A stretch of DNA of 64,000 nt from Orlajensenia flava (GCF_004801905.1 NZ_SSSN01000009.1:1-64000), one strand, 5' to 3'. Numbered from the stretch's first letter, positions 1 through 8,159 are shown. Numbers and translations are program-made. Notes: generated from the sequence alone by a model not told the origin.

Positions 1-632
1 ACACCCCGACTGCTGACCTCGCCGGCATCGACCCGGCGGCAGCCGACCTCCTCGTCGTGCTCGGCGGCGAGGAGGGTGCGTACGAGGGCGCGGACTTCCC
101 TTACATCGCCGTCGAGATCGACCTGTTGCGCGCCCGCATCGACGCGGAGGCGCCCATCTTCGGCGTCTGCCTCGGCGCACAACTGCTCGCCGCATCGCTC
201 GGCGCATCCGTCTATCGCGGGCCCCGCAAGGAGGTCGGCTACCTCGACGTGACGCCGACGGATGCCGGAGCCGACTCTCCCTTGCGTCACCTGTCCGGCG
301 TGCCCGTCATGCAGTGGCACGGGGACACCTTCGACCTGCCGGAGGGCGTCACACGGCTGGCGACCTCGCCGCAATACGAGAACCAGGCCTTCGGCATCGA
401 CGACTGGCTGCTGGCCGTACAGTTCCACCCCGAGGTCACGAGTGCGATGCACGATGAGTGGGTCGGGTTGTGGAGCGACGAGCTGCCCGAGTACGGACAG
501 GACGCCGAGAGCATGGCCCGCGATCGCGATCAATACTCCGCGGCGATGCAGGACGCGTCCCGCGCACTCCTCGGCGACTACCTCGCCGGACTGCGCTCGC
601 GGCGCTCGACGGGTGCCGTCCGCTACCTCTAG
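1..632 (+). CDS. Class I glutamine amidotransferase (5' end outside the window)
   Basis: The reading frame is open from base 3, so the true start lies upstream. It encodes a class I (triad) glutamine amidotransferase domain of the GMP-synthase/YfeJ type, which hydrolyses glutamine to deliver ammonia or acts on a gamma-glutamyl substrate. Visible motifs are the strand LLVVLGGEEG, the nucleophile elbow FGVCLGAQLLA with the catalytic Cys, and the HFxPE-type triad motif AVQFHPEV supplying His and Glu. The C-terminal 70 residues are helical and variable. No synthase domain follows, so this is a free-standing amidotransferase of unknown substrate. It converges with tadA with a gap of only 9 bases. 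Family assignment is firm; the substrate is not. Confidence 0.85.
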   Translation, partial: TPTADLAGIDPAAADLLVVLGGEEGAYEGADFPYIAVEIDLLRARIDAEAPIFGVCLGAQLLAASLGASVYRGPRKEVGYLDVTPTDAGADSPLRHLSGVPVMQWHGDTFDLPEGVTRLATSPQYENQAFGIDDWLLAVQFHPEVTSAMHDEWVGLWSDELPEYGQDAESMARDRDQYSAAMQDASRALLGDYLAGLRSRRSTGAVRYL

Positions 633-641
633 TTCCGCGGA

Positions 642-1103
642 TCAGCGGCGCTGCTCGAAGAAGTCCAGCAGCAGCGCTGCGCACTCCTCGGCCCGAACGC
701 CCGCGTGGACCTCGACACGATGGTTGAGCCGTCGATCGCGCAGTACGTCGTAGACCGAACCTGCGGCGCCAGCCTTCTCGTCCCACGCCCCGAACACCAC
801 GATGGGCAGGCGAGCGGCGAGGATGGCGCCCGCGCACATCACGCACGGCTCGAGGGTGACCGTGAGCGTGCATCCGTTCAGCTGCCAGTCTCCCAGGGAC
901 TCGGCGGCGGCGCGGATGGCGAGCACCTCGGCGTGTGCCGTCGGGTCGTGCCGCAGTTCACGCTCGTTGCGACCGACGCCGATGATTCGGCCCGCGGCAT
1001 CCGTCACGACGGCCCCGACCGGCACGTCCCCGGTGGCCGTTGCAGCGCGGGCCTCGGCGAGGGCTGCGGTCATCCGCTCGTCGTGGTCGCCGGAGGTCGC
1101 CAT
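642..1103 (-). CDS. tadA: tRNA-specific adenosine deaminase TadA
   Basis: This 153-aa protein converts A34 to inosine in the anticodon of tRNA-Arg(ACG), so that one tRNA reads CGU, CGC and CGA. The zinc-dependent cytidine-deaminase fold is complete: HAE at residues 57-59 (His ligand and catalytic Glu) and PCVMC at 86-90 (two Cys ligands). Length is normal for bacterial TadA. It is divergent from upp with 34 bases between the start codons, so the two promoters must overlap. The likely substrate tRNA is encoded in this same window at 23146-23218. Identity is near certain. Confidence 0.95.
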   Translation of the reverse strand: MATSGDHDERMTAALAEARAATATGDVPVGAVVTDAAGRIIGVGRNERELRHDPTAHAEVLAIRAAAESLGDWQLNGCTLTVTLEPCVMCAGAILAARLPIVVFGAWDEKAGAAGSVYDVLRDRRLNHRVEVHAGVRAEECAALLLDFFEQRR

Positions 1104-1137
1104 GCTCGCCGCACCTCCTAGAACCTAGGATGAGCCT

Positions 1138-1770
1138 ATGCGAGTACACGTTGCCGACCACCCGCTGATCACTCACAAGCTCACGGTGCTGCGCGACAAG
1201 AACACGCCGTCACCGGTCTTCCGCGCCCTGGTCGGCGAGTTGATGACCCTGCTCGCCTACGAGGCCACCCGCGACGTCCGCGTCGAACCGCACGCCATCG
1301 AGACGCCGGTCGCTCCCACGACGGGCGTGCGCATCAGCGAGCCTCGGCCGCTCATCGTGCCGATCCTGCGCGCGGGCCTCGGCATGCTCGAGGGCATGGT
1401 CACCCTGCTCCCGACCGCCGAGGTGGGTTTCCTCGGCATGGCGCGGAACGAGGTGACACTCGAGCCGACGACCTACGCCGAACGCCTGCCCGACGACCTG
1501 TCCGACCGCCAGTGCTTCGTGCTCGACCCGATGCTCGCGACCGGCGGATCTCTGACGGCCGCCATCCAGTTCCTCTTCGCCCGCGGCGCTCAGGATGTCA
1601 CCGCCATCTGCATCCTCGCTGCACCGGAGGGCCTGGCCGCCATCGAGAAGACGCTCGACGGTCATGACGTCACCATCGTGCTCGGCGCCCTCGACGACCA
1701 CCTCAACGAGAACGGCTACATCATCCCGGGACTCGGTGACGCCGGCGATCGGCTGTACGGACTCGTCTGA
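1138..1770 (+). CDS. upp: Uracil phosphoribosyltransferase
   Basis: The 210-aa enzyme makes UMP from uracil and PRPP in pyrimidine salvage. The PRPP-binding loop is seen as [15 protein letters not shown] and the C-terminal uracil-binding segment as [10 protein letters not shown]. The N-terminal part ([16 protein letters not shown]) is also typical of the family. The length is standard. The ATG at 1138 follows a short GAT-rich leader. The gene stands alone, divergent from tadA. Nothing is unusual in it. Confidence 0.96.
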   Translation: MRVHVADHPLITHKLTVLRDKNTPSPVFRALVGELMTLLAYEATRDVRVEPHAIETPVAPTTGVRISEPRPLIVPILRAGLGMLEGMVTLLPTAEVGFLGMARNEVTLEPTTYAERLPDDLSDRQCFVLDPMLATGGSLTAAIQFLFARGAQDVTAICILAAPEGLAAIEKTLDGHDVTIVLGALDDHLNENGYIIPGLGDAGDRLYGLV

Positions 1771-1954
1771 GCCTCGCGCGCGCAGCTTCTTCATGCGGTG
1801 ACGCGCCGGCGGTGTGGAACTTCACGGATATCCGATGAAATGCCTTTCGGTCGAACAATTATCGATTGATTGGCGATCGACGACGGAATGTGTGGCGAAT
1901 CACGCCCTGATCGAACGTCATACGGCGTCATCGGCGTCATGCGACGACGCCGGA

Positions 1955-1983
1955 TTGACACACGCCGTCACAGTGGATTTACT
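1955..1983 (+). promoter_or_regulatory. Predicted sigma-70 type promoter with leaderless start
   Basis: TTGACA at 1955-1960 is a perfect -35 box. After 17 bases comes TTTACT at 1978-1983, a weak -10 box. A transcript would begin at about 1990-1991, exactly at the ATG of the mini-ORF 1991-2092, so the message would be leaderless. The position is an inference from sequence alone. Confidence 0.45.
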
Positions 1984-1990
1984 AACCGAC

Positions 1991-2092
1991 ATGACGACCA
2001 GCGCGCTCCCCTCGACCTCTCCTGAGGCCCAGAGGCCTGCCGGCATGATGATGCCCGGCATGGCGCATCCGTGTTGTCGAATGTGCCGCTGA
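1991..2092 (+). CDS. Possible leaderless 33-aa leader peptide, Met/Cys-rich end
   Basis: This ORF of 33 codons has no Shine-Dalgarno sequence but starts where the predicted promoter would place the transcript start. The peptide ends MMMPGMAHPCCRMCR, with three Cys and five Met in fifteen residues. Leaderless small ORFs with Cys tracts are known in actinobacteria as attenuators of downstream genes. Here the next gene is the winged-helix regulator, 174 bases downstream. It may instead be a chance ORF: I recognise no family, and codon use in so short a frame is not decisive. Confidence 0.3.
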   Translation: MTTSALPSTSPEAQRPAGMMMPGMAHPCCRMCR

Positions 2093-2266
2093 CCGACGAA
2101 CTCCCGCCGAGCAGCCGACGCAGGGCCCGCATCCCGGCCCGTGCGGCACTCCCGGATCAGCTGATCCGCACCGGCTCACGCCGAACCTCTCGAACCGCTC
2201 TTCGCGATCCCCTCAGCGACGGTTCCGCTTCATCATCTGCCAGCATCATCACCTGAAGGACTCATC

Positions 2267-3004
2267 ATGTCGATCGCCCAGCTCTCCCCCGCCGCCATCC
2301 GTCGCGCCGATCTCGCCGAGGTGGCCGCCCCTTCGTCGATCGGCACTCCGACCCCGGCCACCGCGCCCGCCCCGCGCATCCGTGCCGTGCCAGAGGGCAC
2401 CGAGGCCCGCGGCTTCGTCCTCTACGTCGGATTCGACGAGGCCAAAGCCGCCGCCGCCGGCACGTCGCTGCACCGCGTCGTGGAAGCGCTGAAGGCGTTG
2501 GCGGAGGAGGTCGCACCCGGCTCCCAGACCTACGCCGCCGTCGCCCTCGCCCCCGAGGGAGCCGGCGGACGCGACGTGGACGTCGTCCGGCTCGCGCTGC
2601 AGGACCCGTCCGCGCTGGCCAAGCACCGACAGGCGACCGAGACGACGGATGACGCCGACCGCCACCCCGCCGGCGTGATCGTCGACATCAGCCGCAAGCG
2701 CGTGCTGCTCGACGGCGACTCGGCCGGGCTCACCTACAAGGAGTTCGAGCTGCTGCAATACCTCGTGCTGCGCGAGGGCCGCACCATCGAGCGCGCCGAG
2801 CTGATCTCGTCGCTGTGGGACGCCGCAGACGAGGACGACGTGCCGAACGAGCGCACGATCGACGTGCACGTGCGCCGTCTGCGCGCGAAGCTCGGCGCAT
2901 ACGAGGACATCGTGCGGACTGTGCGCGGCGTCGGCTACCGGTTCGACCGTCACGCGGACGTGTCCATCCGCCAGGCCTCCACCCCCAGCCCCGACCGGTT
3001 CTGA
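2267..3004 (+). CDS. Winged-helix DNA-binding protein (OmpR/PhoB output domain, no receiver)
   Basis: The 245-aa protein ends in a typical OmpR/PhoB effector domain at about residues 145-230: GLTYKEFELLQYLVLREG, the recognition-helix region NERTIDVHVRRLRAKLG, and the wing VRTVRGVGYRF. The first 140 residues are Ala/Pro-rich and then form a small domain (GFVLYVGFDEAKAAAAG) with none of the receiver Asp or Lys residues. It cannot therefore be a normal phosphorylated response regulator, and no histidine kinase is next to it. It presumably binds DNA as a one-component regulator; the signal is unknown. A GAAGGA ribosome site precedes the ATG. Confidence 0.85.
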   Translation: MSIAQLSPAAIRRADLAEVAAPSSIGTPTPATAPAPRIRAVPEGTEARGFVLYVGFDEAKAAAAGTSLHRVVEALKALAEEVAPGSQTYAAVALAPEGAGGRDVDVVRLALQDPSALAKHRQATETTDDADRHPAGVIVDISRKRVLLDGDSAGLTYKEFELLQYLVLREGRTIERAELISSLWDAADEDDVPNERTIDVHVRRLRAKLGAYEDIVRTVRGVGYRFDRHADVSIRQASTPSPDRF

Positions 3005-3009
3005 GGCCG

Positions 3010-3215
3010 GTTCTGGGGCGTGCGGGTTCGGGCTCGGGCTCCGCTGGGGCTCCGGCTCGGGTTCGACTGCTGGGGCTTGGGCTTGGGCGCGAGCTTGAGC
3101 TCGGGCTCCGCTGGTGCTCGGGCTCCGGCTCGGGTTCGGGTTCGGGTTCGGATGCTGGGGCTTGGGCTCGCGCGCGAGCCTGAGCTCGGGCTCGGGCTTG
3201 GGCTTGGGCTCTCCT
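3010..3215. repeat. Degenerate hexamer tandem repeat (GGGCTC / GGGTTC)
   Basis: About 200 bases directly after the winged-helix stop codon are made of imperfect GGGCTC, GGGTTC and GGGCTT hexamers, with a perfect GGGTTC triplet around 3132-3151. Both strands stay open in several frames because the repeat unit is a multiple of three, giving artificial LG/PEP-type peptides that have no ribosome site. I read it as non-coding low-complexity DNA, prone to slippage. Confidence 0.85.
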
Positions 3216-3240
3216 ATCCGACTCGGCACTATGGACGCGC

Positions 3241-3312
3241 ATTCAGGCAATCGGACGCGGGTCAGGCGAGAATCCACGATTTTCGGCCTGACTGCGCGAC
3301 GTTCGCCTGAAT
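3241..3312. terminator. Nested inverted repeat between convergent genes
   Basis: Outer arms ATTCAGGC (3241-3248) and GCCTGAAT (3305-3312) enclose inner arms GTCAGGC (3261-3267) and GCCTGAC (3286-3292). The arrangement is symmetric and lies between the convergent winged-helix gene and the antiporter gene, a suitable place for a bidirectional terminator. There is no T-run, so Rho-independent function is uncertain; it could be another kind of intergenic repeat. Confidence 0.4.
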
Positions 3313-3362
3313 CTGCGTGGCTCGCGCGGCCGGAGTCGAGCGTGCACGTGGGTCGACGTGCA

Positions 3363-5507
3363 TCACGCGTCGACGGATCGCACCTCGATGCTGATCTGGT
3401 CGGCGTCCAACGACTCGAGTGCCCATGACAGCGCCCCCGACGAGTAGGTGCCGGCCTTCTGCAACTCCAGCAGCCGCGATCGCTGCGCCTCGATCATGAG
3501 CAATCGCGCCACCCGGAACTTCTCGAAGTCGACGGATGGCGTGGGCACGTCGCCGTCACCGCCTTCGCCCCCCTCCCCGCCGGTCACCACCTCACTGCCC
3601 TCGCCGCCCACCTCGCTGCTGCCTTCGTCGCCGACCGCACCATTGCGGACGTCGTCACCTCGTCCGTCACCGCCCTCGCTGCCGTCACCGCCCTCGCTGC
3701 GCCCGCCTTTGCTGCGCTTGCCGACTTCAGAGCCGGCTTCCTTGCCACTGTCGCCGACCACCCTGCTGTCCGCATCGCCCCCGTCGCCGCCCGCACCGCT
3801 CTGGCCGCCGTCGCCGCCGCCGTCGGCGCTGCTCTCGCCCTGACCCACGATGAGCCGTCCCTCCCGCCGCAGGTCGATGCCGCTGTCGTCGAGCGCGGCC
3901 TTGGCGGCGACCCGCAGCTCGTCGGAGAGCCGCTGGCGTTCCTCGATGTTGGTGCGCACGCCGGTGAGCCCGAGCTTCGTTGCGACGTAGCCGAGCGTTC
4001 CCCCTTGAATGAGGAGCGATGCGGCGGCGACCAGGAAGGCGATGAGGACGAGCAGGGAACGCGACGGAGTGTCTGCCGGGAGCGTCTGGGCGGCCGCCAA
4101 CGTCACGACACCACGCATGCCCGCCCACACGACGACGCTGCCCTCGCGCCACCCGAGCGGCTCCCCTTGCAGGTAGGCGACGTCTGCCACGTACCGCACG
4201 GCGCGCTGCTGGAAGCGCAGGACATCCTCCGGTTTGACGGTGCGACGCATCCGCTTGTCCTGAGCCTGGATCGACTCCGGCGATCCCGGCGCCAGCGGCC
4301 TGCCCGCACGACGCTCGGCCCGGGTCGGGCGCTCGCGGAGCGCTGAGGCACCGGCATCCGTCTGCGAGGAATTCGTCCTGTCGCCGGCCACCCCGGCAGC
4401 CCCGCTCGGCGATGCGACGATCGCGCGTGGCTCATCCGTCGACTGGGCAGCGACGAGGCCGTTCAAGCGGGTCTGGATGGAGGCGAGCCCTTCCTTGCGC
4501 TCGGCCTTGCGCTCGGCTGACCGCCGCAGACCGCGCAACAGAGGGAACACGTAAGCCGCGCGCACCGCCACCGTGACGACCAGCGCGGCGAGGGCGATGC
4601 CCGCGGCTACGCCCAGTCCGGCTCCGCCGTCGTTCTGCACGTCGCCGAGGATGACGGAGAGCTCCAGACCCATGACCAGGAAGACGGCGCCCTCGAGCAG
4701 CAGTTCGACGAGGCGCCAGTTCTGGGAGTCCGAGAGCCGATGGGTGGGCGAGAGCCACTTGGCCGCCCCGCTGCCGGTGATGAGCCCGGCGGTCACCGCG
4801 GCGACGAGGCCGGATGCCCCCAGGTACTCGGCGGGGATCGCTGCGATGAAGGGGACGGTGAACGAGATGGCCGTGTTGACGGCGGATTCCCGCACCTTGG
4901 AGCGCAGGCGCAGATTCAGCCAGCCGACCACCAGCCCGATCGCCACGGCAACGGCGACGGAGTAGAGGAAGGTGCCGATGACACCCCAGAACGAGACGGC
5001 CGCGGCGGTCGCGACGATGGCGGTGCGCAGGAGCACGAGCGCTGTGGCGTCGTTCAGCAGGCTCTCGCCCTCGAGCACGGCAACGATGCGCGGAGAGACG
5101 CCGAGTCGCTTGACGATGGTCGTCGCCACGGCATCCGTCGGGCTCACGATGGCGCCTAGGGCGATGCCACCCGCCAGCCCGAGACCGGGAATCAGCCACC
5201 AGAACAGCAGGCCGAGCACCGCGGAGGTGAGCACCACGAGCACGACGGATAGCCCCGCTATCGCGCCGAAGTCGCGCCGGAAGTCCATCGTCGGCATGGA
5301 CACCGCCGCCGAGTAGAGCAGCGGAGGCAGCACTCCGGCGAGGATCCACTCCGGTTCGATGGGCACGTCCGGAGTGAACGGCAGGAGGCTGATGCCGGTG
5401 CCCAGCACTACGAGCAGCAGCGGCGTGGCGACCCGCATGCGAGTGGATACCTGCGACGCCGCGACGATCGCGAGCACTCCGAGCACGCCGATGATCAGCC
5501 AGTCCAT
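3363..5507 (-). CDS. Na+/H+ antiporter, CPA1/NhaP type, with Gly-rich insert
   Basis: The 714-aa membrane protein exchanges Na+ (or K+) for protons and serves pH and salt homeostasis. The first 330 residues form about 11-12 membrane segments with the CPA1 hallmarks GIALGAIVSPTDAVA (transport-site Asp) and EGESLLNDATALV. A cytosolic linker at about 330-430 splits off the last membrane segments (about 440-520; WAGMRGVVTLAAAQ). The tail is odd: about residues 555-650 are almost only Gly, Asp, Glu and Ser, encoded by repetitive DNA, followed by a normal helical end. That stretch is probably disordered and variable between strains. It runs convergent to the gene at 2267. Confidence 0.9.
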   Translation of the reverse strand: MDWLIIGVLGVLAIVAASQVSTRMRVATPLLLVVLGTGISLLPFTPDVPIEPEWILAGVLPPLLYSAAVSMPTMDFRRDFGAIAGLSVVLVVLTSAVLGLLFWWLIPGLGLAGGIALGAIVSPTDAVATTIVKRLGVSPRIVAVLEGESLLNDATALVLLRTAIVATAAAVSFWGVIGTFLYSVAVAVAIGLVVGWLNLRLRSKVRESAVNTAISFTVPFIAAIPAEYLGASGLVAAVTAGLITGSGAAKWLSPTHRLSDSQNWRLVELLLEGAVFLVMGLELSVILGDVQNDGGAGLGVAAGIALAALVVTVAVRAAYVFPLLRGLRRSAERKAERKEGLASIQTRLNGLVAAQSTDEPRAIVASPSGAAGVAGDRTNSSQTDAGASALRERPTRAERRAGRPLAPGSPESIQAQDKRMRRTVKPEDVLRFQQRAVRYVADVAYLQGEPLGWREGSVVVWAGMRGVVTLAAAQTLPADTPSRSLLVLIAFLVAAASLLIQGGTLGYVATKLGLTGVRTNIEERQRLSDELRVAAKAALDDSGIDLRREGRLIVGQGESSADGGGDGGQSGAGGDGGDADSRVVGDSGKEAGSEVGKRSKGGRSEGGDGSEGGDGRGDDVRNGAVGDEGSSEVGGEGSEVVTGGEGGEGGDGDVPTPSVDFEKFRVARLLMIEAQRSRLLELQKAGTYSSGALSWALESLDADQISIEVRSVDA
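3664..3699. repeat. Two perfect 18-bp tandem copies inside the antiporter gene
   Basis: The unit CCGTCACCGCCCTCGCTG occurs twice head to tail at 3664-3681 and 3682-3699, within a longer degenerate array (about 3545-3840). It encodes part of the Gly/Glu/Asp-rich tail on the minus strand. In-frame slippage would change the tail length without breaking the protein. Confidence 0.8.
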
Positions 5508-5541
5508 GGGTTCCCCTCTCGGCGGGCGTTCGCCCGGCGTG

Positions 5542-6042
5542 TCACTCGGTCGCTTCGCCTCCGCGCAGGCGATCGGCGTGAGCCGACATCCCGTCCGCCG
5601 CCTTGTCCAGGTAGCCCAGAATCAGGTCGAGCTGCTCGGGCGTGTACTGCCTCATCAGATCGGTCGTGACCTCGCCGAGCGGCCGGAAGAATCCCTCCGC
5701 CATGCGCATGGCGTGGTCGGCGTAGTGCAGGTGCACGCGGCGGCGGTCCACCGCGTCGCGCCGGCGCTCGAGGTGGCCGGCCTTCTCGAGCCGGTCGATC
5801 AGACCTGTCGTGGCCGCCGAGCTGAGGTGCACCGCGGCCCCCAGCTGGCCGGGGGTGAGCGGCGAGCCCGCCTGCTCGGCGTTCATCACCGCGAGCAGCG
5901 CCTCGAGGTCGACGCGGTGCAGGCTGTTCGCCGCGGCGAACTGGCTCGAGACCTCCTCGGTGGCGGAGTGCAGCCGCTGGTGGGCGCGCGTCACGCGACG
6001 GAGGTAGGACTCCTCCGTGTACCCCGCATCCGACGCGACCAC
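5542..6042 (-). CDS. MarR-family transcriptional regulator
   Basis: The 166-aa protein has a central winged helix: LTPGQLGAAVHLSSAATTGLIDRLEKAGHLERRRDAVDRRRVHLHYA, here split between recognition helix and basic wing. The long C-terminal helices (YTPEQLDLILGYLDKAADGM) would form the dimer interface. The frame runs open upstream to 6339, but a GTG at 6042 gives normal family length and keeps the divergent promoter free, so I prefer that start. It is transcribed away from a 55-aa protein and an MFS exporter. The perfect palindrome at 6078-6094 lies between, which fits a repressor controlling itself and the exporter. Confidence 0.85.
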   Translation of the reverse strand: MVASDAGYTEESYLRRVTRAHQRLHSATEEVSSQFAAANSLHRVDLEALLAVMNAEQAGSPLTPGQLGAAVHLSSAATTGLIDRLEKAGHLERRRDAVDRRRVHLHYADHAMRMAEGFFRPLGEVTTDLMRQYTPEQLDLILGYLDKAADGMSAHADRLRGGEATE

Positions 6043-6077
6043 AACCCCATTGTGGCGGACGAACGCCGTCGAATAAA

Positions 6078-6094
6078 CTCTCGGTGTCCGAGAG
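6078..6094. promoter_or_regulatory. Palindromic operator in the marR/MFS divergent promoter
   Basis: CTCTCGG-TGT-CCGAGAG is a perfect 7-bp inverted repeat. It abuts a TAAACT -10-like box at 6074-6079 reading rightward and sits 36 bases upstream of the MarR GTG. Binding would block the rightward promoter. Confidence 0.65.
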
Positions 6095-6126
6095 ATATCA
6101 CTGCAGAGATAAAAGGAGTTCCGCGG

Positions 6127-6294
6127 ATGGCGTCCGAGACCGCAGAGCCGAGCCCGATGCGCGAGGCCGACGTTCCCACATTCGCCGAGGAATCGGCGCG
6201 CGCGGACCGCGTCGTCGAGCGGGCGTTCACCCAGCGCGAGCCCGCCGATCGCGCGGTGATCGCGGCATTCCTGCGCGACGTCCTCGACGCATGA
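6127..6294 (+). CDS. Small acidic protein, first gene of the MFS operon
   Basis: A 55-aa protein with a good ribosome site (AAAGGAG, 6112-6118) and an ATG at 6127. Its stop overlaps the start of the exporter gene as ATGA, so translation is coupled. It is rich in Ala, Glu and Arg, has no Cys, signal peptide or membrane segment, and is predicted helical (AESARADRVVERAF, ADRAVIAAFLRDVL). I do not recognise a family. The position suggests either a translational leader for the exporter or a small regulatory partner. Ribosome site and coupling make it a likely real gene. Confidence 0.6.
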   Translation: MASETAEPSPMREADVPTFAEESARADRVVERAFTQREPADRAVIAAFLRDVLDA

Positions 6295-7943
6295 GCGCCG
6301 AGCAGTCCGGGGCGCCTGCCCGGCCCGAGCAACCGACATCCGATCGACGTCGCTGGCTCGGCCTCGTCGTCATCAGCGTCGCGGTGGCACTCATCATCGT
6401 CGACTCCACCATCGTCAACGTCGCGATCCCGTCGATCATCGACGACCTCGGCATCACCTCCACCCAGGTGCAGTGGGTGCAGGAGAGCTACACCCTCGTG
6501 TTCGCCGCGCTGCTGCTGGTGTTCGGCACCCTCGCCGACCGGTTCGGACGACGACGGATGCTGCTGATCGGCGTGAGCATCTTCGCGCTGTCGAGCATCG
6601 CGGCCGCGCTGGCTCCGACCGGCGACTTCCTCATCGGCTCGCGCGTCATCCAGGGCGTCGGCGGAGCCATGATCCTGCCGACCACTCTCTCGATCATCAA
6701 CGCCACCTTCCGCGGTCGGGAGCGCGGCATCGCGTTCGCCGTGTGGGGGTCGACGATCGGCGGCATGGCGGCCGTCGGCCCACTGCTCGGCGGCTGGTTG
6801 ACCACCGACTTCTCGTGGCGGTGGGCGTTCGGCATCAACGTGCCGCTCGGCATCATCATCGTCGTCGGCATCCTCTTCGCGGTGCGCGAGTCCCGCGCGG
6901 CGAATGCGGCGAGGGTCGACGGCGTCGGTGCGATCTTCTCGGTCATCATGTCGGCGAGTCTGGTCTTCGGCCTGATCGAGGGCCGAACCTACGGCTGGTG
7001 GCTGGTCGACAAGCCGTTCACGATCGACGACTGGACCTGGCCGTTCGCTGTATCGGTGATCCCGTTCGCCTTCGCCGTCGCTGCTCTCGGTGTCGTCGCG
7101 TTCGTCGCGTGGGGACTGCACCGCCAGCGTCAGGGTCGCAGCACGATGCTCGCGTTCTCGCTGTTCCGCATCGCGTCGTTCCGCAACGGCAACATCGCCG
7201 CGATGATCGTCTCCCTCGGCGAGTTCGGCATCATCCTGTCGCTGCCGCTGTGGCTGCAGAACGTGCTCGGGTACGACGCCCTGCAGACCGGGTTCGTGCT
7301 GCTCGCCCTCGCGATCGGCTCGTTCGTGGCGAGTGGAGCGGCGGCGGGCTTCGGCAACCGGATCGCAGCCGTGTGGATCGTGCGTGCCGGCATCCTGTTC
7401 GAGATCATCGGCCTCGTCGCGATCGCCCTGGTGATCTCGACGGACACCCCGTGGTGGCAGCTCGTGATCGGGCTGTTCGTCTACGGCTTCGGGGTGGGCC
7501 TCGCCACAGCGCAGCTGACCGGCGTGGTGCTTGCGGACGTGCCCGTGGAGCAGAGCGGCGCGGCATCCGGCACGCAGAGCACCGCGCGGCAGTTCGGCTC
7601 GGCGCTCGGCATCGCCGTGCTGGGCACCGTGCTGTTCACGTCGCTCGGTGGCGGGCTCGACTCGAGGCTCGAGGGATCGGTTCCGGATGCGACCCGCGCG
7701 AAGGTGGTCGACCTCGTCGTCGACAGTGCGGGCGCCGCCATCCCAGCCCTCGAGAAGCAGTCACCGGCCGCAGCGACAGCAGCGCGCGAGGCGTTCAGCG
7801 ATGCGACCCGCTACGCGGCATTCTCGGCCGCCGGCTTCCTGACGCTCGGCCTCCTCACAACGCTCTCGCTCGTGACAGGGCGAGTCCGCGAGGATGACGA
7901 CGCGGTGACGGATGCCGCTGCCGCGCCGCCCGTCGCCGCCTGA
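6291..7943 (+). CDS. MFS drug exporter, DHA2 (EmrB/QacA) family
   Basis: The 550-aa proton-driven efflux pump shows the 14-segment DHA2 pattern. Motif D1-like DSTIVNVAIPSI lies in the first segment, GTLADRFGRRRMLLIG is motif A in the loop between segments 2 and 3, and GPLLGGWLTTDFSWRWAFGINVP is motif C (antiporter signature) in segment 5. The extra pair of segments sits around 200-300. It starts inside the stop of the 55-aa ORF and is probably repressed by the divergent MarR protein. The substrate is likely a toxic organic compound; which one cannot be read. Confidence 0.9.
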   Translation: MSAEQSGAPARPEQPTSDRRRWLGLVVISVAVALIIVDSTIVNVAIPSIIDDLGITSTQVQWVQESYTLVFAALLLVFGTLADRFGRRRMLLIGVSIFALSSIAAALAPTGDFLIGSRVIQGVGGAMILPTTLSIINATFRGRERGIAFAVWGSTIGGMAAVGPLLGGWLTTDFSWRWAFGINVPLGIIIVVGILFAVRESRAANAARVDGVGAIFSVIMSASLVFGLIEGRTYGWWLVDKPFTIDDWTWPFAVSVIPFAFAVAALGVVAFVAWGLHRQRQGRSTMLAFSLFRIASFRNGNIAAMIVSLGEFGIILSLPLWLQNVLGYDALQTGFVLLALAIGSFVASGAAAGFGNRIAAVWIVRAGILFEIIGLVAIALVISTDTPWWQLVIGLFVYGFGVGLATAQLTGVVLADVPVEQSGAASGTQSTARQFGSALGIAVLGTVLFTSLGGGLDSRLEGSVPDATRAKVVDLVVDSAGAAIPALEKQSPAAATAAREAFSDATRYAAFSAAGFLTLGLLTTLSLVTGRVREDDDAVTDAAAAPPVAA

Positions 7944-8159
7944 GTCCGGGCATCCGCCCACCCCGTCAACGGAGACTTTCACCCGCACAATTCAGGACTG
8001 GAGAGCGTGTCGCGCTTCGTCCACCGGGCGCGGCACCGTGCGACGCACCTCCGATCCTGAATAGTGCGCCGGCCGGAGGGATCGAATCGGGGCGGGTCGG
8101 CCTTTGCGCGGGCGCTCGAGGGTCGCGCGCGTCAAGAACGCAAGAGTGGCAGGCGCTCG

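Larger units (their letters stand above)
1771..2266. other. 496-base region without a conventional gene
   Basis: Between upp and the winged-helix gene, bases 1810-1990 are noticeably more AT-rich than the surroundings, as in a promoter region. A TTGACA hexamer at 1955-1960 is followed by a possible leaderless 33-codon ORF (1991-2092). I found no clear terminator hairpin for upp. From 2093 to 2266 there is only an untranslated leader ending in GAAGGA before the ATG at 2267. Confidence 0.5.

Noticed and set aside
3020-3310. Plus-strand frame encoding LG-repeat peptides
   Set aside because: Produced by the hexamer repeat; no ribosome site and unrelated ends.
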